Below are positions 40,228 to 50,053 of a stretch of 64,000 nucleotides of DNA, piece by piece. Under the pieces are notes generated by a model. That model saw only the letters and a list, made by a program, of their open reading frames with translations. It was not told where the DNA came from and did not search any database. A program made the translations under genes and the position numbers. The DNA comes from Pseudomonas sp. ZH-FAD (GTDB taxonomy: Bacteria; Pseudomonadota; Gammaproteobacteria; Pseudomonadales; Pseudomonadaceae), in NCBI RefSeq assembly GCF_002803095.1, contig NZ_PGLR01000005.1, positions 62,001 to 126,000 of the forward strand, read 5' to 3'. Positions within the stretch are counted from its first letter, which is position 1; each line of letters starts with the position of its first letter.

Positions 40228-41796
40228 ATGCCCACTGCCCTTACCCGAATTCTCTTGAGCCTGCTGCTGTTGCTGCCACTGGCGGCGCAGGCTGGCGAGG
40301 CCGACGATTTCGTCGCTGCCAACGCCAGCAAACAGGCCAAACTGCTGCAGGACTGGGCCGCCACGCCCAACACCGAACGCATGCCACTGCTGCAAGCCCT
40401 GCAGCAGGGCCGCGTCGGCAGCGATGCCGACAAACGTGCCTTCATCGAACAGGACGGCACCTGGCAAGCCGCTGATGGCAATGCCGAAGCCAACGGCACG
40501 CCACGCAAACTGCGCCTGAACAACCGCCTGCGCGGCCTGATCGCCTTCACCGTGGCCAGCCATCAGTTGCTCGATGACGCCGCCGCCGTGCGCCTCGCTG
40601 CTGCCAAGCAACTGCAACGCAATACACCGCCGGCATTGCTGCCCTTGCTGGAAAACCGCCTGAGCATGGAAGCCGACGAGAATGTACGCGACGCTATCAC
40701 CCTGGCCCTGGCCAACCTGCAGCTGGAGGCCAGCGACCCAGCTGTGCGCCTGGCTGCCGTGGAGCGTCTGGGCAAGACCGGCGACCCGCTAGCCCGTACG
40801 CGCCTGCAAAGCCTGCTCGATGGTGAAGAAAGCGATGCCACCGTGCGCGCCGCTGCCGAGCAGAGCCTGGCCCAGGTGAAGAACAAACTGCTGATCGGCG
40901 AACTGCTCGGCCAGGCCTTCAGCGGCCTGTCGCTGGGTTCGATCCTGCTGCTGGCCGCGCTGGGTCTGGCCATCACCTTCGGCCTGCTCGGGGTGATCAA
41001 CATGGCCCACGGCGAGATGCTGATGCTCGGTGCCTACACCACCTACGTGGTGCAGCTGAGCTTCCAGCGCCTGGCCCCCGAATACCTCACGCTCTACCCG
41101 CTGGCCGCGTTGCCGATCGCCTTTCTGGTCACCGCCTGCATCGGCATGGCGCTGGAGCGCACGGTGATCCGCCATCTTTACGGCCGCCCGCTGGAAACCC
41201 TGCTGGCCACCTGGGGCATCAGCCTGATTCTGATCCAGCTGGTGCGCGTCACCTTCGGTGCGCAGAACGTCGAAGTGGCCAACCCGGCCTGGCTGTCCGG
41301 CGGCGTGCAGGTACTGCCGAACCTGGTGCTGCCGTACAACCGCATCGTCATCATCGGTTTCGCGCTGTTCGTCGTGGTCCTGACCTGGCTGCTGCTGAAC
41401 AAGACGCGCCTGGGCCTGAACGTGCGCGCGGTGACGCAGAACCGCAACATGGCCGCCTGCTGCGGCGTGCCCACCGGGCGCGTGGACATGCTGGCCTTCG
41501 GTCTCGGCTCGGGCATCGCCGGCCTCGGCGGCGTGGCCCTGAGCCAGATCGGCAACGTCGGCCCCGACCTCGGTCAGAGCTACATCATCGACTCCTTCCT
41601 GGTGGTGGTGCTTGGCGGCGTCGGGCAACTGGCCGGTAGCGTGCTGGCCGCCTTCGGCCTGGGCGTGGTGAACAAATTCCTCGAGCCGCAGATCGGTGCC
41701 GTGCTCGGCAAGATCCTCATCCTCGCGCTGATCATCCTGTTCATACAGAAACGCCCGCAAGGCCTCTTCGCTCTCAAAGGACGGGTGATCGACTGA
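40228..41796 (+). CDS. urtB: Urea ABC transporter permease UrtB
   Basis: Inner-membrane permease of the urea importer, 522 residues. A signal-like N-terminus is followed by a soluble HEAT-like helical domain (about 25-225) typical of long UrtB proteins. The LivH-type permease domain (about 230-520) follows, starting AFSGLSLGSILLLAALGLAI and including NMAHGEMLMLGAYTTY. AAGGA at 40216-40220 supports the ATG. The gap to urtC again carries an inverted repeat. Confidence 0.96.
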   Translation: MPTALTRILLSLLLLLPLAAQAGEADDFVAANASKQAKLLQDWAATPNTERMPLLQALQQGRVGSDADKRAFIEQDGTWQAADGNAEANGTPRKLRLNNRLRGLIAFTVASHQLLDDAAAVRLAAAKQLQRNTPPALLPLLENRLSMEADENVRDAITLALANLQLEASDPAVRLAAVERLGKTGDPLARTRLQSLLDGEESDATVRAAAEQSLAQVKNKLLIGELLGQAFSGLSLGSILLLAALGLAITFGLLGVINMAHGEMLMLGAYTTYVVQLSFQRLAPEYLTLYPLAALPIAFLVTACIGMALERTVIRHLYGRPLETLLATWGISLILIQLVRVTFGAQNVEVANPAWLSGGVQVLPNLVLPYNRIVIIGFALFVVVLTWLLLNKTRLGLNVRAVTQNRNMAACCGVPTGRVDMLAFGLGSGIAGLGGVALSQIGNVGPDLGQSYIIDSFLVVVLGGVGQLAGSVLAAFGLGVVNKFLEPQIGAVLGKILILALIILFIQKRPQGLFALKGRVID

Positions 41797-41826
41797 TGAC
41801 CAGCGACCGTCATTGCGCCATAGGAC

Positions 41827-41896
41827 GTAGGGCGGGTGAAACCCGCCAAACCACCTCCCAGGCCACCGCTACAGCGGCGGGTTGCACCCGCCCTAC
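41827..41896. repeat. GTAGGGCGGGT REP-like inverted pair between urtB and urtC
   Basis: GTAGGGCGGGT (41827-41837) and ACCCGCCCTAC (41886-41896). The left unit is itself palindromic (GGCGGGTGAAACCCGCC). Confidence 0.88.
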
Positions 41897-41922
41897 GGAA
41901 TTGAAGGACGAGTGACCGACAG

Positions 41923-43007
41923 ATGAATGCGATCAACCAAACGCTGCTGGCCCGCGCCAGCGCCAAGCTCGGCCCACAGGTTTCGCTGGCCATCGGCCTG
42001 CTGGTGCTGGCCGTGCTGCTGGCCATGCCGCTGCTGCACCTGCTGCCGGCCGACCATGCCCTGCACGTCTCGGCCTATTCGCTGACGCTGGTGGGCAAGA
42101 TCCTCTGCTACGCCATCGTCGCGTTGGCCCTGGATCTGGTCTGGGGCTACGCCGGCATGCTGTCGCTGGGCCACGGCCTGTTCTTCGCCCTCGGCGGCTA
42201 CGCCATGGGCATGTATCTGATGCGCCAGAGCGCCGGTGACGGCCTGCCAGCCTTTATGAGCTTCCTCGCCTGGAACGAGCTGCCCTGGTACTGGTACGGC
42301 ACCTCCAGCTTCCTCTGGGCGATGTGCCTGGTGGTACTGGCGCCCGGCTTGCTGGCCCTGGTGTTCGGCTTCTTCGCCTTCCGTTCGCGGATCAAGGGCG
42401 TGTACTTCTCGATCATGACCCAGGCGCTGACCTTCGCCGGCATGCTCCTGTTCTTCCGCAACGAAACCGGCTTCGGCGGCAACAACGGCTTTACCGGCTT
42501 CACCCGCATCCTCGGCTTCGACATCACCGCGCAGAGCACCCGCGCTGCGCTGTTCTTCGCCACCGTGGTGTTGCTGGTGGGCAGCCTGTACCTGGGCTTT
42601 CGCCTGGCGCGCAGCAAGTTCGGCCGCGTGCTCACCGCCCTGCGCGACGCCGAGAACCGCCTGATGTTCTGCGGCTACGATCCGCGCGGCTACAAGCTGT
42701 TTATCTGGGTGCTGAGCGCAGTGCTGTGCGGCCTGGCCGGCGCGCTGTACGTGCCGCAGGTGGGCATCATCAACCCCAGCGAAATGGCGCCGACGCAGTC
42801 CATCGAGGCGGCCGTGTGGGTCGCCCTGGGCGGTCGCGGCACGCTGATCGGCCCGTTGCTGGGCGCCGGCCTGGTCAACGGCATGAAGAGCTGGTTCACC
42901 GTGGCCTTCCCGGAATACTGGCTGTTCGCCCTGGGCGCGCTGTTTATCGTCGTCACCCTGTTCCTGCCACGAGGCGTCGTCGGCCTGCTCAAGAAGGAGA
43001 AGGATCA

Positions 43008-43011
<4 letters not shown>
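41923..43011 (+). CDS. urtC: Urea ABC transporter permease UrtC
   Basis: Second permease (LivM-type) of the urea importer, 362 residues, about ten hydrophobic helices. LDLVWGYAGMLSLGHGLFF near residue 70 is the family signature, and PRGVVGLLKK closes the protein. Its stop overlaps the urtD start (ATGA). Confidence 0.96.
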
Positions 43012-43850
<839 letters not shown>

Positions 43851-43855
43851 CAGTC

Positions 43856-43915
43856 GGTGCGCACGGCGCACCCTACCCGGCGCGGCTTATCCCGTAGGGT
43901 GCGCCGCGCGCACCG
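43856..43915. repeat. GTAGGGTGCGCC REP-like pair between urtD and urtE
   Basis: A GGTGCGCACGGCGCACC unit (43856-43872) faces GTAGGGTGCGCCGCGCGC (43894-43911). It fills most of the 84-bp gap. Confidence 0.88.
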
Positions 43916-43934
43916 CATGCTTAAGGACATCGAT

Positions 43935-44633
43935 ATGCTGCAAGTCCAACAACTCCACCAGTATTACGGCGGCAGCCACATCCTTCGTGGCCTGTCGTTC
44001 GACGTGAAGGTCGGCGAAGTCACCTGCCTGCTCGGCCGCAACGGCGTGGGCAAGACCACCCTGCTCAAATGCCTGATGGGTCTGATCCCGGCCAAGGACG
44101 GCAGCGTGCAATGGGAAGGTAAGGCCATTACCGGCTTCAAACCGCACCAGCGCGTACACGCTGGCATCGCCTACGTGCCCCAGGGCCGCGAGATCTTCGG
44201 CCGCCTGACGGTGGAAGAAAACCTGCTGATGGGGCTTTCCCGTTTCAGCGCCAAGGAAGCCAAGGCCGTGCCTGAATTCATCTACGAGCTGTTCCCGGTG
44301 CTGCGCGAAATGAAGCATCGCCGTGGCGGCGACCTGTCCGGTGGTCAGCAGCAACAGCTGGCCATCGGTCGCGCGCTGGCCAGCCAGCCGCGCCTGTTGA
44401 TCCTCGACGAGCCCACCGAAGGCATCCAGCCCTCGGTGATCAAGGAGATCGGCGTGGTGATCAAGAAGCTCGCCGCTCGCGGCGACATGGCCATTCTGCT
44501 GGTCGAACAGTTCTACGACTTCGCCGCCGAACTGGCCGACCAGTACCTGGTGATGAGCCGCGGTGAAATTGTCCAGCAGGGCCGTGGTGAGAACATGGAA
44601 GCCGAAGGCGTACGCGGGTTGGTGGCGATCTGA
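43935..44633 (+). CDS. urtE: Urea ABC transporter ATPase UrtE
   Basis: Second ATPase of the importer, 232 residues (LivF-type). Walker A GRNGVGKTT, signature LSGGQQQQLAIGRAL, Walker B LLILDEPTEGIQ. AAGGA at 43923-43927 supports ATG 43935 over an in-frame ATG at 43917. Last gene of the urt operon; inverted repeats follow. Confidence 0.97.
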   Translation: MLQVQQLHQYYGGSHILRGLSFDVKVGEVTCLLGRNGVGKTTLLKCLMGLIPAKDGSVQWEGKAITGFKPHQRVHAGIAYVPQGREIFGRLTVEENLLMGLSRFSAKEAKAVPEFIYELFPVLREMKHRRGGDLSGGQQQQLAIGRALASQPRLLILDEPTEGIQPSVIKEIGVVIKKLAARGDMAILLVEQFYDFAAELADQYLVMSRGEIVQQGRGENMEAEGVRGLVAI

Positions 44634-44641
44634 TGCGGAAC

Positions 44642-44738
44642 GTAGGGCGGGTGTAACCCACCTGATCCGTCCAGGGAGCGTCAATTGGTGGGCTGAAGCC
44701 CACCCTACACATTGCCGTAGGGTGGGCTTCAGCCCACC
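44642..44738. repeat. GTAGGGCGGG and GTAGGGTGGG palindromes after urtE
   Basis: GTAGGGCGGGTGTAACCCACC-type unit (44642-44662), then two units around CTGAAGCCC and CTTCAGCCC (44687-44708 and 44717-44738) facing each other. The set lies between the convergent ends of urtE and the class II aldolase gene. Confidence 0.87.
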
Positions 44739-44785
44739 AAAACCGAATGGTCTCTATGACCTTAATTCAGCGCTAATTCAGCCCT

Positions 44786-45571
44786 TCACTCGGCGAAATC
44801 CGCCCCCTCGCGCAGCAACTGGCGTTTCACGCTTTCAAGATGTAGGTGAGCGCTTTCGGCGTTGCCCTGCAGCATCTGCCGGCACGCCGCACTGGCAATC
44901 GCCGGTATCACCGCCTTCAACGGCCGACCGCTGGCCATGGCCTTGAGCTGCACCTCGGCAGCGCGCTCCAGGTAGTAGAGATCGTCCCAGGCTTCGGCAA
45001 TGCTCGGCCCCAGTACCAACGGGCCGTGATTCTTCAGCATCAGCACATCGGCATCGCCTGCCGCGCGGGCGATACGCTCGCCTTCGGCGTAGTCGAGCGC
45101 CAGGCCCTGGTAATCCTCGTCCACGGCCAGTCGCTCGTAAAATTTCAGCGCGGTCTGCCCGGCCCAGACGAAGGGCTCGCCCTCCAGCATGCACAGCGCC
45201 GTGGCGTTGGGCATATGGGAGTGGAAGGCTACCGTGGCGCGGGGGTTGAGGCGGTGCAACTGGGCATGGATAAAGAACGCCGTGGCCTCCGGACGGCCCT
45301 CACCCAGCACTACGCGCCCCTCGAAATCGCAGATCAACAGCGACGAGGCCGTGACCTCGGCGAAGGCCAGGCCATAAGGGTTGACCAGAAACAGCTCCGG
45401 CCGCCCCGGCACCACCACGGAAAAATGATTGCAGATGCCCTCGCCCATACCGAGCCTCGCCGCCATGCGAAAGCAGGCGGCCAAGTCGATACGCGCCTGG
45501 GCGATCTCGGGGCTGTTCAGGCCTTCAGTGGACGCCACCGGGGCAGTGTTGATTTCGAATGCGTGGGCCAT
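44786..45571 (-). CDS. Class II aldolase/adducin family protein
   Basis: A 261-residue zinc-dependent class II aldolase-fold protein. Zinc ligands are visible: HSHMPNATAL (His-x-His at about 116-118) and the later KNHGPLVLG histidine near 176. A conserved start (RIDLAACFRMAARLGMGEGICNHFSVVV) marks the aldolase/adducin N-terminal region. The substrate is unknown; fuculose-phosphate aldolase relatives cleave sugar phosphates, but many family members of this length are uncharacterised. It is transcribed divergently from the aminotransferase gene across 182 bp that hold the shared promoter motif, which may tie it to the taurine cluster. Confidence 0.9.
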   Translation of the reverse strand: MAHAFEINTAPVASTEGLNSPEIAQARIDLAACFRMAARLGMGEGICNHFSVVVPGRPELFLVNPYGLAFAEVTASSLLICDFEGRVVLGEGRPEATAFFIHAQLHRLNPRATVAFHSHMPNATALCMLEGEPFVWAGQTALKFYERLAVDEDYQGLALDYAEGERIARAAGDADVLMLKNHGPLVLGPSIAEAWDDLYYLERAAEVQLKAMASGRPLKAVIPAIASAACRQMLQGNAESAHLHLESVKRQLLREGADFAE

Positions 45572-45683
45572 GGTTTCACTCCTGAAAACGTATGCCTCCA
45601 GCCTAGCCTGTGCACACAGGTCGCCTAGGGACAGTTGCCCGACGTCGGTGAGCCAGACGCGCTGACCCGGCCACTTCCGGTAT

Positions 45684-45721
45684 CTGGCCCTACGGCCAAC
45701 GACCGCTTTGTTTCTAAGGTG
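45684..45721 (+). promoter_or_regulatory. Bipartite motif upstream of the aminotransferase gene
   Basis: CTGGCCCTA (45684-45692), exactly 20 bases, then TCTAAGGTG (45713-45721). The same pair with the same spacing occurs before the transporter operon at 48889. TCTAAG could serve as a weak -10, with CTGGCCCTA at the activator position near -35. Confidence 0.55.
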
Positions 45722-45753
45722 CAGCCATCCGCAACGGCCAGCCCGAGGTCATC

Positions 45754-47073
45754 ATGAGCACACCGATCAGCAACCAGTACGTCCACGATCTGGATCGCCA
45801 GCACGTCTTCCATTCCTGGTCGACCCAGGGCGCCCTCAACCCGCTGGTGATCGCCGGTGGCGAGGGCTGCACGCTGTGGGACTACGACGGCAAACGCTAC
45901 CTCGATTTCAGCAGCCAACTGGTCAACACCAATATCGGCCACCAGCACCCGAAGGTCATCGCCGCCATCCAGGAACAGGCCGGCAGCCTGGTGACCATCG
46001 CCCCAGCCACCGCCAACCTGATGCGTGGCGAAGCGGCCAAGCGCATTCTCGCCCGCGCGCCGGCCGGTTTCTCCAAGGTGTTCTTCACCAACGCCGGGGC
46101 CGATGCCAACGAGAACGCCATGCGCATGGCACGCCTATACACCGGCCGCGACAAGATCCTCTCCGCCTACCGCTCCTACCATGGCAGCACCGGCGCGGCC
46201 ATCGTCGCCACCGGTGATCCACGCCGCGTGCCCAACGAATACGCCCGTGGCCATGTGCACTTCTTCAACCCCTACCTGTACCGCACCGAGTTCAATTCGG
46301 CGAACGAAGAAGAAGAATGCGCGCGTGCCCTGCAGCACCTGCGCCGGGTCATCGAGTGCGAGGGGCCGGGCGCCATCGCCGCCATCCTGCTGGAGAGCAT
46401 CCCCGGCACCGCCGGCATTCTGGTACCGCCGAAAGGTTACATGCAGGGTGTACGCAAATTGGCCGACGAGTTCGGCATCCTGCTCATCCTCGATGAAGTG
46501 ATGGCCGGTTTCGGCCGTACCGGCTCCTGGCTGGCGCTGGAGCATTTCGATGTGGTGCCGGACCTGATCGTCTTCGCCAAGGGTGTCAATTCCGGCTACG
46601 TGCCAGCGGGCGGGGTGATGATTTCCAAGCCGATCTGCGAGCACTTCGACACAAACTTCTTCCCCGGCGGGCTGACCTACTCCGGCCACCCGCTGGCCAT
46701 GGCCGCCATCGTCGCCACCCTGGATGCGATGACCGAGGAAGGTATGGTGGAGAATGCCCGTGACATCGGCGCCCAGGTGCTCGGCCCGGGCCTGAAGAAA
46801 CTGGCGGAACGCTACACGATGATCGGCGAAGCGCGTGGCGTCGGCCTGTTCTGGGCGCTGGAGTTCGTCAGCGATGAGCAGAAGAAGACGCCAATGCCGG
46901 CGCCGGTGATGCAGGAGATGAAGGCGGCGCTGACCGCGCGCGGGCTGCTCACCTTCGTGGTGGAGAACCGCATCCACGTGGTGCCGCCGTGCATCGTCAG
47001 CGCCGCGCAGGTGAACGAGGCGCTGGCGATCTTCGACGAGGTGTTCGCCCTGTTCGCGCCGCGTTTCGGCTGA
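45754..47073 (+). CDS. toa: Class III aminotransferase, probable taurine aminotransferase
   Basis: PLP-dependent omega-aminotransferase of 439 residues. The Schiff-base lysine is Lys276 in VFAKGVNSGYVPAGG, and Asp247 in LLILDEVMAGFGRTG holds the pyridine nitrogen. FTNAGADANENAMRMARLYTGR and SYHGSTGAA are family motifs. The family alone does not fix the substrate. The neighbours (MocR regulator, two-permease amino-acid-type ABC importer, SDR, TauE-type exporter) match the set described for taurine-nitrogen assimilation with isethionate release, in which taurine:2-oxoglutarate aminotransferase (Toa) makes sulfoacetaldehyde. A taurine:pyruvate enzyme or another amine donor remains possible. Confidence 0.65.
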   Translation: MSTPISNQYVHDLDRQHVFHSWSTQGALNPLVIAGGEGCTLWDYDGKRYLDFSSQLVNTNIGHQHPKVIAAIQEQAGSLVTIAPATANLMRGEAAKRILARAPAGFSKVFFTNAGADANENAMRMARLYTGRDKILSAYRSYHGSTGAAIVATGDPRRVPNEYARGHVHFFNPYLYRTEFNSANEEEECARALQHLRRVIECEGPGAIAAILLESIPGTAGILVPPKGYMQGVRKLADEFGILLILDEVMAGFGRTGSWLALEHFDVVPDLIVFAKGVNSGYVPAGGVMISKPICEHFDTNFFPGGLTYSGHPLAMAAIVATLDAMTEEGMVENARDIGAQVLGPGLKKLAERYTMIGEARGVGLFWALEFVSDEQKKTPMPAPVMQEMKAALTARGLLTFVVENRIHVVPPCIVSAAQVNEALAIFDEVFALFAPRFG

Positions 47074-47088
47074 CACCACACAATACTT

Positions 47089-47307
47089 GTAGGAGCCCGC
47101 TTGCGGGCGATCCGGGCAAATGAATCGCCGGCAAGCCGGCTCCTACGGCCCCGTCCAACACCCGTAGCCCGGATGAAATCCGGGGCTTTACGACCCGTTA
47201 TGGTTTCCCGGATTTCATCCGGGCTACGGCTTTGCCTGATAACCGTCGCGGCTGAAGCCCCTCCCACAGATGCCCCGTAGCAATGTGGGAGGGGCTTCAG
47301 CCGCGAC
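47089..47307. repeat. Three different palindromic elements in tandem
   Basis: First, GTAGGAGCCCGC...GGCTCCTAC (47089-47146), a REP-like pair. Second, GTAGCCCGGATG...CATCCGGGCTAC (47164-47226). Third, a perfect 24-bp-arm inverted repeat (47245-47268 with 47284-47307) containing GCTGAAGCCCCTCCCACA. They fill the 240 bp between convergent genes and probably terminate both. Confidence 0.88.
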
Positions 47308-47313
47308 CGCTCT

Positions 47314-48810
47314 TCACAACCCCGCCAACACCTCACCCAGTTTCTGCACGCCCGGCCGAATGCGTTCGGCATCGATAGCGTGGAACCCCAGGCGCATGAA
47401 GTTGGTCGGCGCCGCATCCTCGCCAAGGAAGAACTGCGCCCCGGATTCGATCAGCACGCTCTGCTGCGCCGCCGCCCAGGCCAGGCGCTGGGTATCGACG
47501 CCCTCAGGCGCGGCCAGCCAGCAGGCACTGGCTCCGGGGCTGCCCATCGGCTGGCAGTCACTCAGGTCGCTGCGCAGCGCCCGGTAGAGCAGCTCGCGGC
47601 GGCGGCAATGCTCCTCGCGAAAGCGCCGCAGGTGCGCGTCGTAGTGCCCTTGGGCGAGGAAGTCGGCGAGCATGCGCTGGTTGTTCAGCGGCGGGTGACG
47701 GTACATCAGCCGGCGCAGTGCGCGAAGTTCGTCGATCAGCTCGGCGTCTGCGACCATGTAGCCGATGCGCAGCCCCGGCGAGAAAGCCTTGGACAGGCTG
47801 CTCAGGTAGATCACCCGGCCACTGCTGTCGCTGGCCTTGAGCGCCGGCAGCGGGTGATTGTCGAGGTTGAATTCGGCGTCGTAGTCGTCCTCGATCAGCA
47901 CCTGGTCGTGCTCGCGAACCTGCCGCAGCAGTTGCTCGCGCCGTGCTGCACTCATCGCCACGCCGGTGGGCACCTGGTGCCCCGGCGTCACGTAGAGGTA
48001 CTGGCAGTCATCCAGGCGGCTATCCACTACCAGGCCCTGATCGTCGACATCCTGCAGGCGCACCTTGGCGCCGTGCAGGTCGAAGATGCTCGCCGCGTCG
48101 CGAAAACCCGGATTTTCCACACCAACTCGCACCCCGCGCGCCATCAGCAGGCTGGCCAGCAGGTACAGGGCGTTCTGCGAACCGAGGGTCACCAGGATCT
48201 CGTCGGCCCGCGCCCAGATGCCGCGCTTGGGCAGCACGCGGGTGCGCAGCTGCTCGATCAGTTGCTCGTCGTCACGGTCGAAGCGATCACCCAGCCAGCC
48301 CTGGTCGCGCTCACCACTGAGGTTCTTGCGTGACACCTCGCGCCAGCGCTCCAGCGGAAACAGCTCGCTGATCGGCTGGCCGTAGATGAAGGGGTAGGTG
48401 AAGCGGCTCCAGTTGCTCGGGCGCAGCACGCCGTGCTTCAAACTGGGCTGCATGCGAAAGCGCGCGGCCCAATCCGGGGCAGTGGCAGCGCTGCTGGCGT
48501 CGGACGGTTCCGGTTTGCGCAGCGGCGTCATGCGCAGCACCGCCTCGCCCGCCTGCCCGCAATAGTCCGGGTGCAGGTAGTAGCCACTGCGCGGACGGCT
48601 GATCAGGTAGCCGTTGTCGAGCAGGCTTTCGTACACCAGCGCCACGGTGTTACGTGAGACCGACAACTGCTGGGACAGCTTGCGGCATGACGGCAGCGGC
48701 TCATCAGCAGGAAAACCGCCACCAAGAATGGCCGACACCAGCGACTCGCGAAGCTGCTCCTGAAGGCCGCGCTGACGGTCGAAATCGAGGTGGTAGAAGT
48801 GATCGATCAT
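47314..48810 (-). CDS. tauR: MocR/GabR-type PLP-dependent regulator, probable TauR
   Basis: A 498-residue regulator. A GntR winged helix-turn-helix (about 10-80, PLPSCRKLSQQLSVSRNTV) is fused to a full-length class I aminotransferase-like domain. The PLP-binding lysine is retained at Lys341 (YLSSLSKAFSPG), and IEDDYDAEF supplies the usual aspartate region. Such proteins sense amines as external aldimines. TauR of this family activates taurine genes in other bacteria. It is divergent from the transporter operon, and the two promoter regions that it would control share a spaced motif. ATG 48810 places the wHTH at the N-terminus. Confidence 0.75.
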   Translation of the reverse strand: MIDHFYHLDFDRQRGLQEQLRESLVSAILGGGFPADEPLPSCRKLSQQLSVSRNTVALVYESLLDNGYLISRPRSGYYLHPDYCGQAGEAVLRMTPLRKPEPSDASSAATAPDWAARFRMQPSLKHGVLRPSNWSRFTYPFIYGQPISELFPLERWREVSRKNLSGERDQGWLGDRFDRDDEQLIEQLRTRVLPKRGIWARADEILVTLGSQNALYLLASLLMARGVRVGVENPGFRDAASIFDLHGAKVRLQDVDDQGLVVDSRLDDCQYLYVTPGHQVPTGVAMSAARREQLLRQVREHDQVLIEDDYDAEFNLDNHPLPALKASDSSGRVIYLSSLSKAFSPGLRIGYMVADAELIDELRALRRLMYRHPPLNNQRMLADFLAQGHYDAHLRRFREEHCRRRELLYRALRSDLSDCQPMGSPGASACWLAAPEGVDTQRLAWAAAQQSVLIESGAQFFLGEDAAPTNFMRLGFHAIDAERIRPGVQKLGEVLAGL

Positions 48811-48866
48811 GGCGCCCTCCAACAGCCAAACAACCCTGTGATGTAGCAAGTAGCGCGCCACTGTCA

Positions 48867-48888
48867 CTGGCCAGAACAAAGGCTGGAA
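48867..48888. promoter_or_regulatory. CTGG direct repeats, candidate MocR binding region
   Basis: CTGGCCAGAA (48867-48876) and CTGGAA (48883-48888) repeat in the same orientation directly upstream of the bipartite motif. MocR-type regulators often bind direct repeats, and CTGG-type repeats are reported for TauR. The assignment is tentative. Confidence 0.35.
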
Positions 48889-48926
48889 CTGCCCCTATCG
48901 CCGGCTCGCCAGGCCTCTCTAAGGTG
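48889..48926 (+). promoter_or_regulatory. Bipartite motif upstream of the transporter operon
   Basis: CTGCCCCTA (48889-48897), exactly 20 bases, then TCTAAGGTG (48918-48926), as at 45684. The first gene starts 60 bp downstream; at the aminotransferase gene the distance is 32 bp. Confidence 0.55.
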
Positions 48927-48986
48927 AAAACGAAACCGCCGCCGAGCGGCCTGGACAACCCTTGTCGACACCTCTGGAGCACGCCC

Positions 48987-49868
48987 ATGAAGCCATCGAA
49001 AACCGATTCCAAACCCTTCGGCCTGCTGCGCAAGCTGGCCCTGGCCAGTTGGCTGGTCGGCGCCTCGCTGAGCGCCCACGCCGACCTCGACGACATCAAG
49101 TCCAAGGGCGTGATGACTGTTGCCACCGAGGATGACTACGCGCCGTTCAACTTCATCGTCGACGGCAAGCCGGAGGGTTTCCACAAGGAACTGCTGGAGG
49201 ACCTCAAGGCCTACGCCAAGACGCAGGGCTTCGACGTGAAGCAGGAAATCCTGCCCTGGACCGGCCTGCTCGCCTCGGTTTCGTCCGGCCAGTACGACAT
49301 GGCCTTCACCGGTGCCCTGGTCACCGACGACCGCCTGCGCGTGTTCAACTTCGCCCCGCCTTTCGCCTCCGCGCAGCACTTCTACGTCAAACGCGCCGGT
49401 GACGACCGCCTCAGTGACATCGCCAGCCTGTGCGGCAAGACCGTCGGCCTGCAGGCCGGCAGCGCCCTGCTCGCACGCCTGCCAGAGCTGAAGAAGATGA
49501 TGGCCGCCGAAGGCTGCGAAATCGGTACCGTGACCGAATACCCGTCCTACCCGGAAGCCTACGCCGACCTGGCCAACGGTCGTCTGGACTACGTGATCAA
49601 CGCGCTGATTTCGGTCAACGACCTGGTCAAGACCCGCGGCGACACCTTCGCCAAGGGCATCGCCGTGTCCGGCGACGGCTTCGCCGCCTGGCCGGTGCCC
49701 AAGAGCAGCCCCGAACTGCTGGAGTTCCTCACCGGCTTCATGACTGAAGTTCGCGACAGCGGCCGCCTGGCCGAGCTGCAGACCAAGTGGTTCGGCGAAG
49801 CCTTCCCAGCCATGCCCAAGGAGCCGATCACCAAGGTCGAGCAGTTCCACGAACTGGCCGGCATGTGA
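48987..49868 (+). CDS. ABC transporter substrate-binding protein (amino-acid type)
   Basis: Periplasmic receptor of 293 residues with a signal peptide ending SLSAHA (about residue 31) and a PBPb (SBP_bac_3) fold: GVMTVATEDDYAPFNFIVDG, then YDMAFTGALVTDDR and NGRLDYVINAL. It is the first gene of a four-gene importer. By synteny it would bind taurine, although the fold is that of polar amino-acid receptors and not of the E. coli TauA type. CTGGAG is the ribosome-binding site. A REP-like pair separates it from the first permease. Confidence 0.85.
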   Translation: MKPSKTDSKPFGLLRKLALASWLVGASLSAHADLDDIKSKGVMTVATEDDYAPFNFIVDGKPEGFHKELLEDLKAYAKTQGFDVKQEILPWTGLLASVSSGQYDMAFTGALVTDDRLRVFNFAPPFASAQHFYVKRAGDDRLSDIASLCGKTVGLQAGSALLARLPELKKMMAAEGCEIGTVTEYPSYPEAYADLANGRLDYVINALISVNDLVKTRGDTFAKGIAVSGDGFAAWPVPKSSPELLEFLTGFMTEVRDSGRLAELQTKWFGEAFPAMPKEPITKVEQFHELAGM

Positions 49869-49902
49869 CAGCGGGCCGAGGCCACCTCTCTGACATGGCC
49901 GC

Positions 49903-49965
49903 GTAGAGTGCGCCGCGCACCAGCGTCAGCGGTGCCAGCGCTTCGGTGCGCACGGCGCACCCTAC
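49903..49965. repeat. GTAGGGTGCGC REP-like pair inside the transporter operon
   Basis: A degenerate GTAGAGTGCGCC unit (49903-49914) faces GGTGCGCACGGCGCACC-CTAC (49945-49965). It lies in the 185-bp gap between the binding protein and first permease genes; the rest of the gap shows nothing else. Confidence 0.85.
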
Positions 49966-50053
49966 ATGCTCATCGTCAACCCACTGCCGTCTATCAGGGC
50001 CAGCCCTGGCCCTGACCTTGCTTGGAACACCCCACTTTTTCTAGGAGCCCGAC

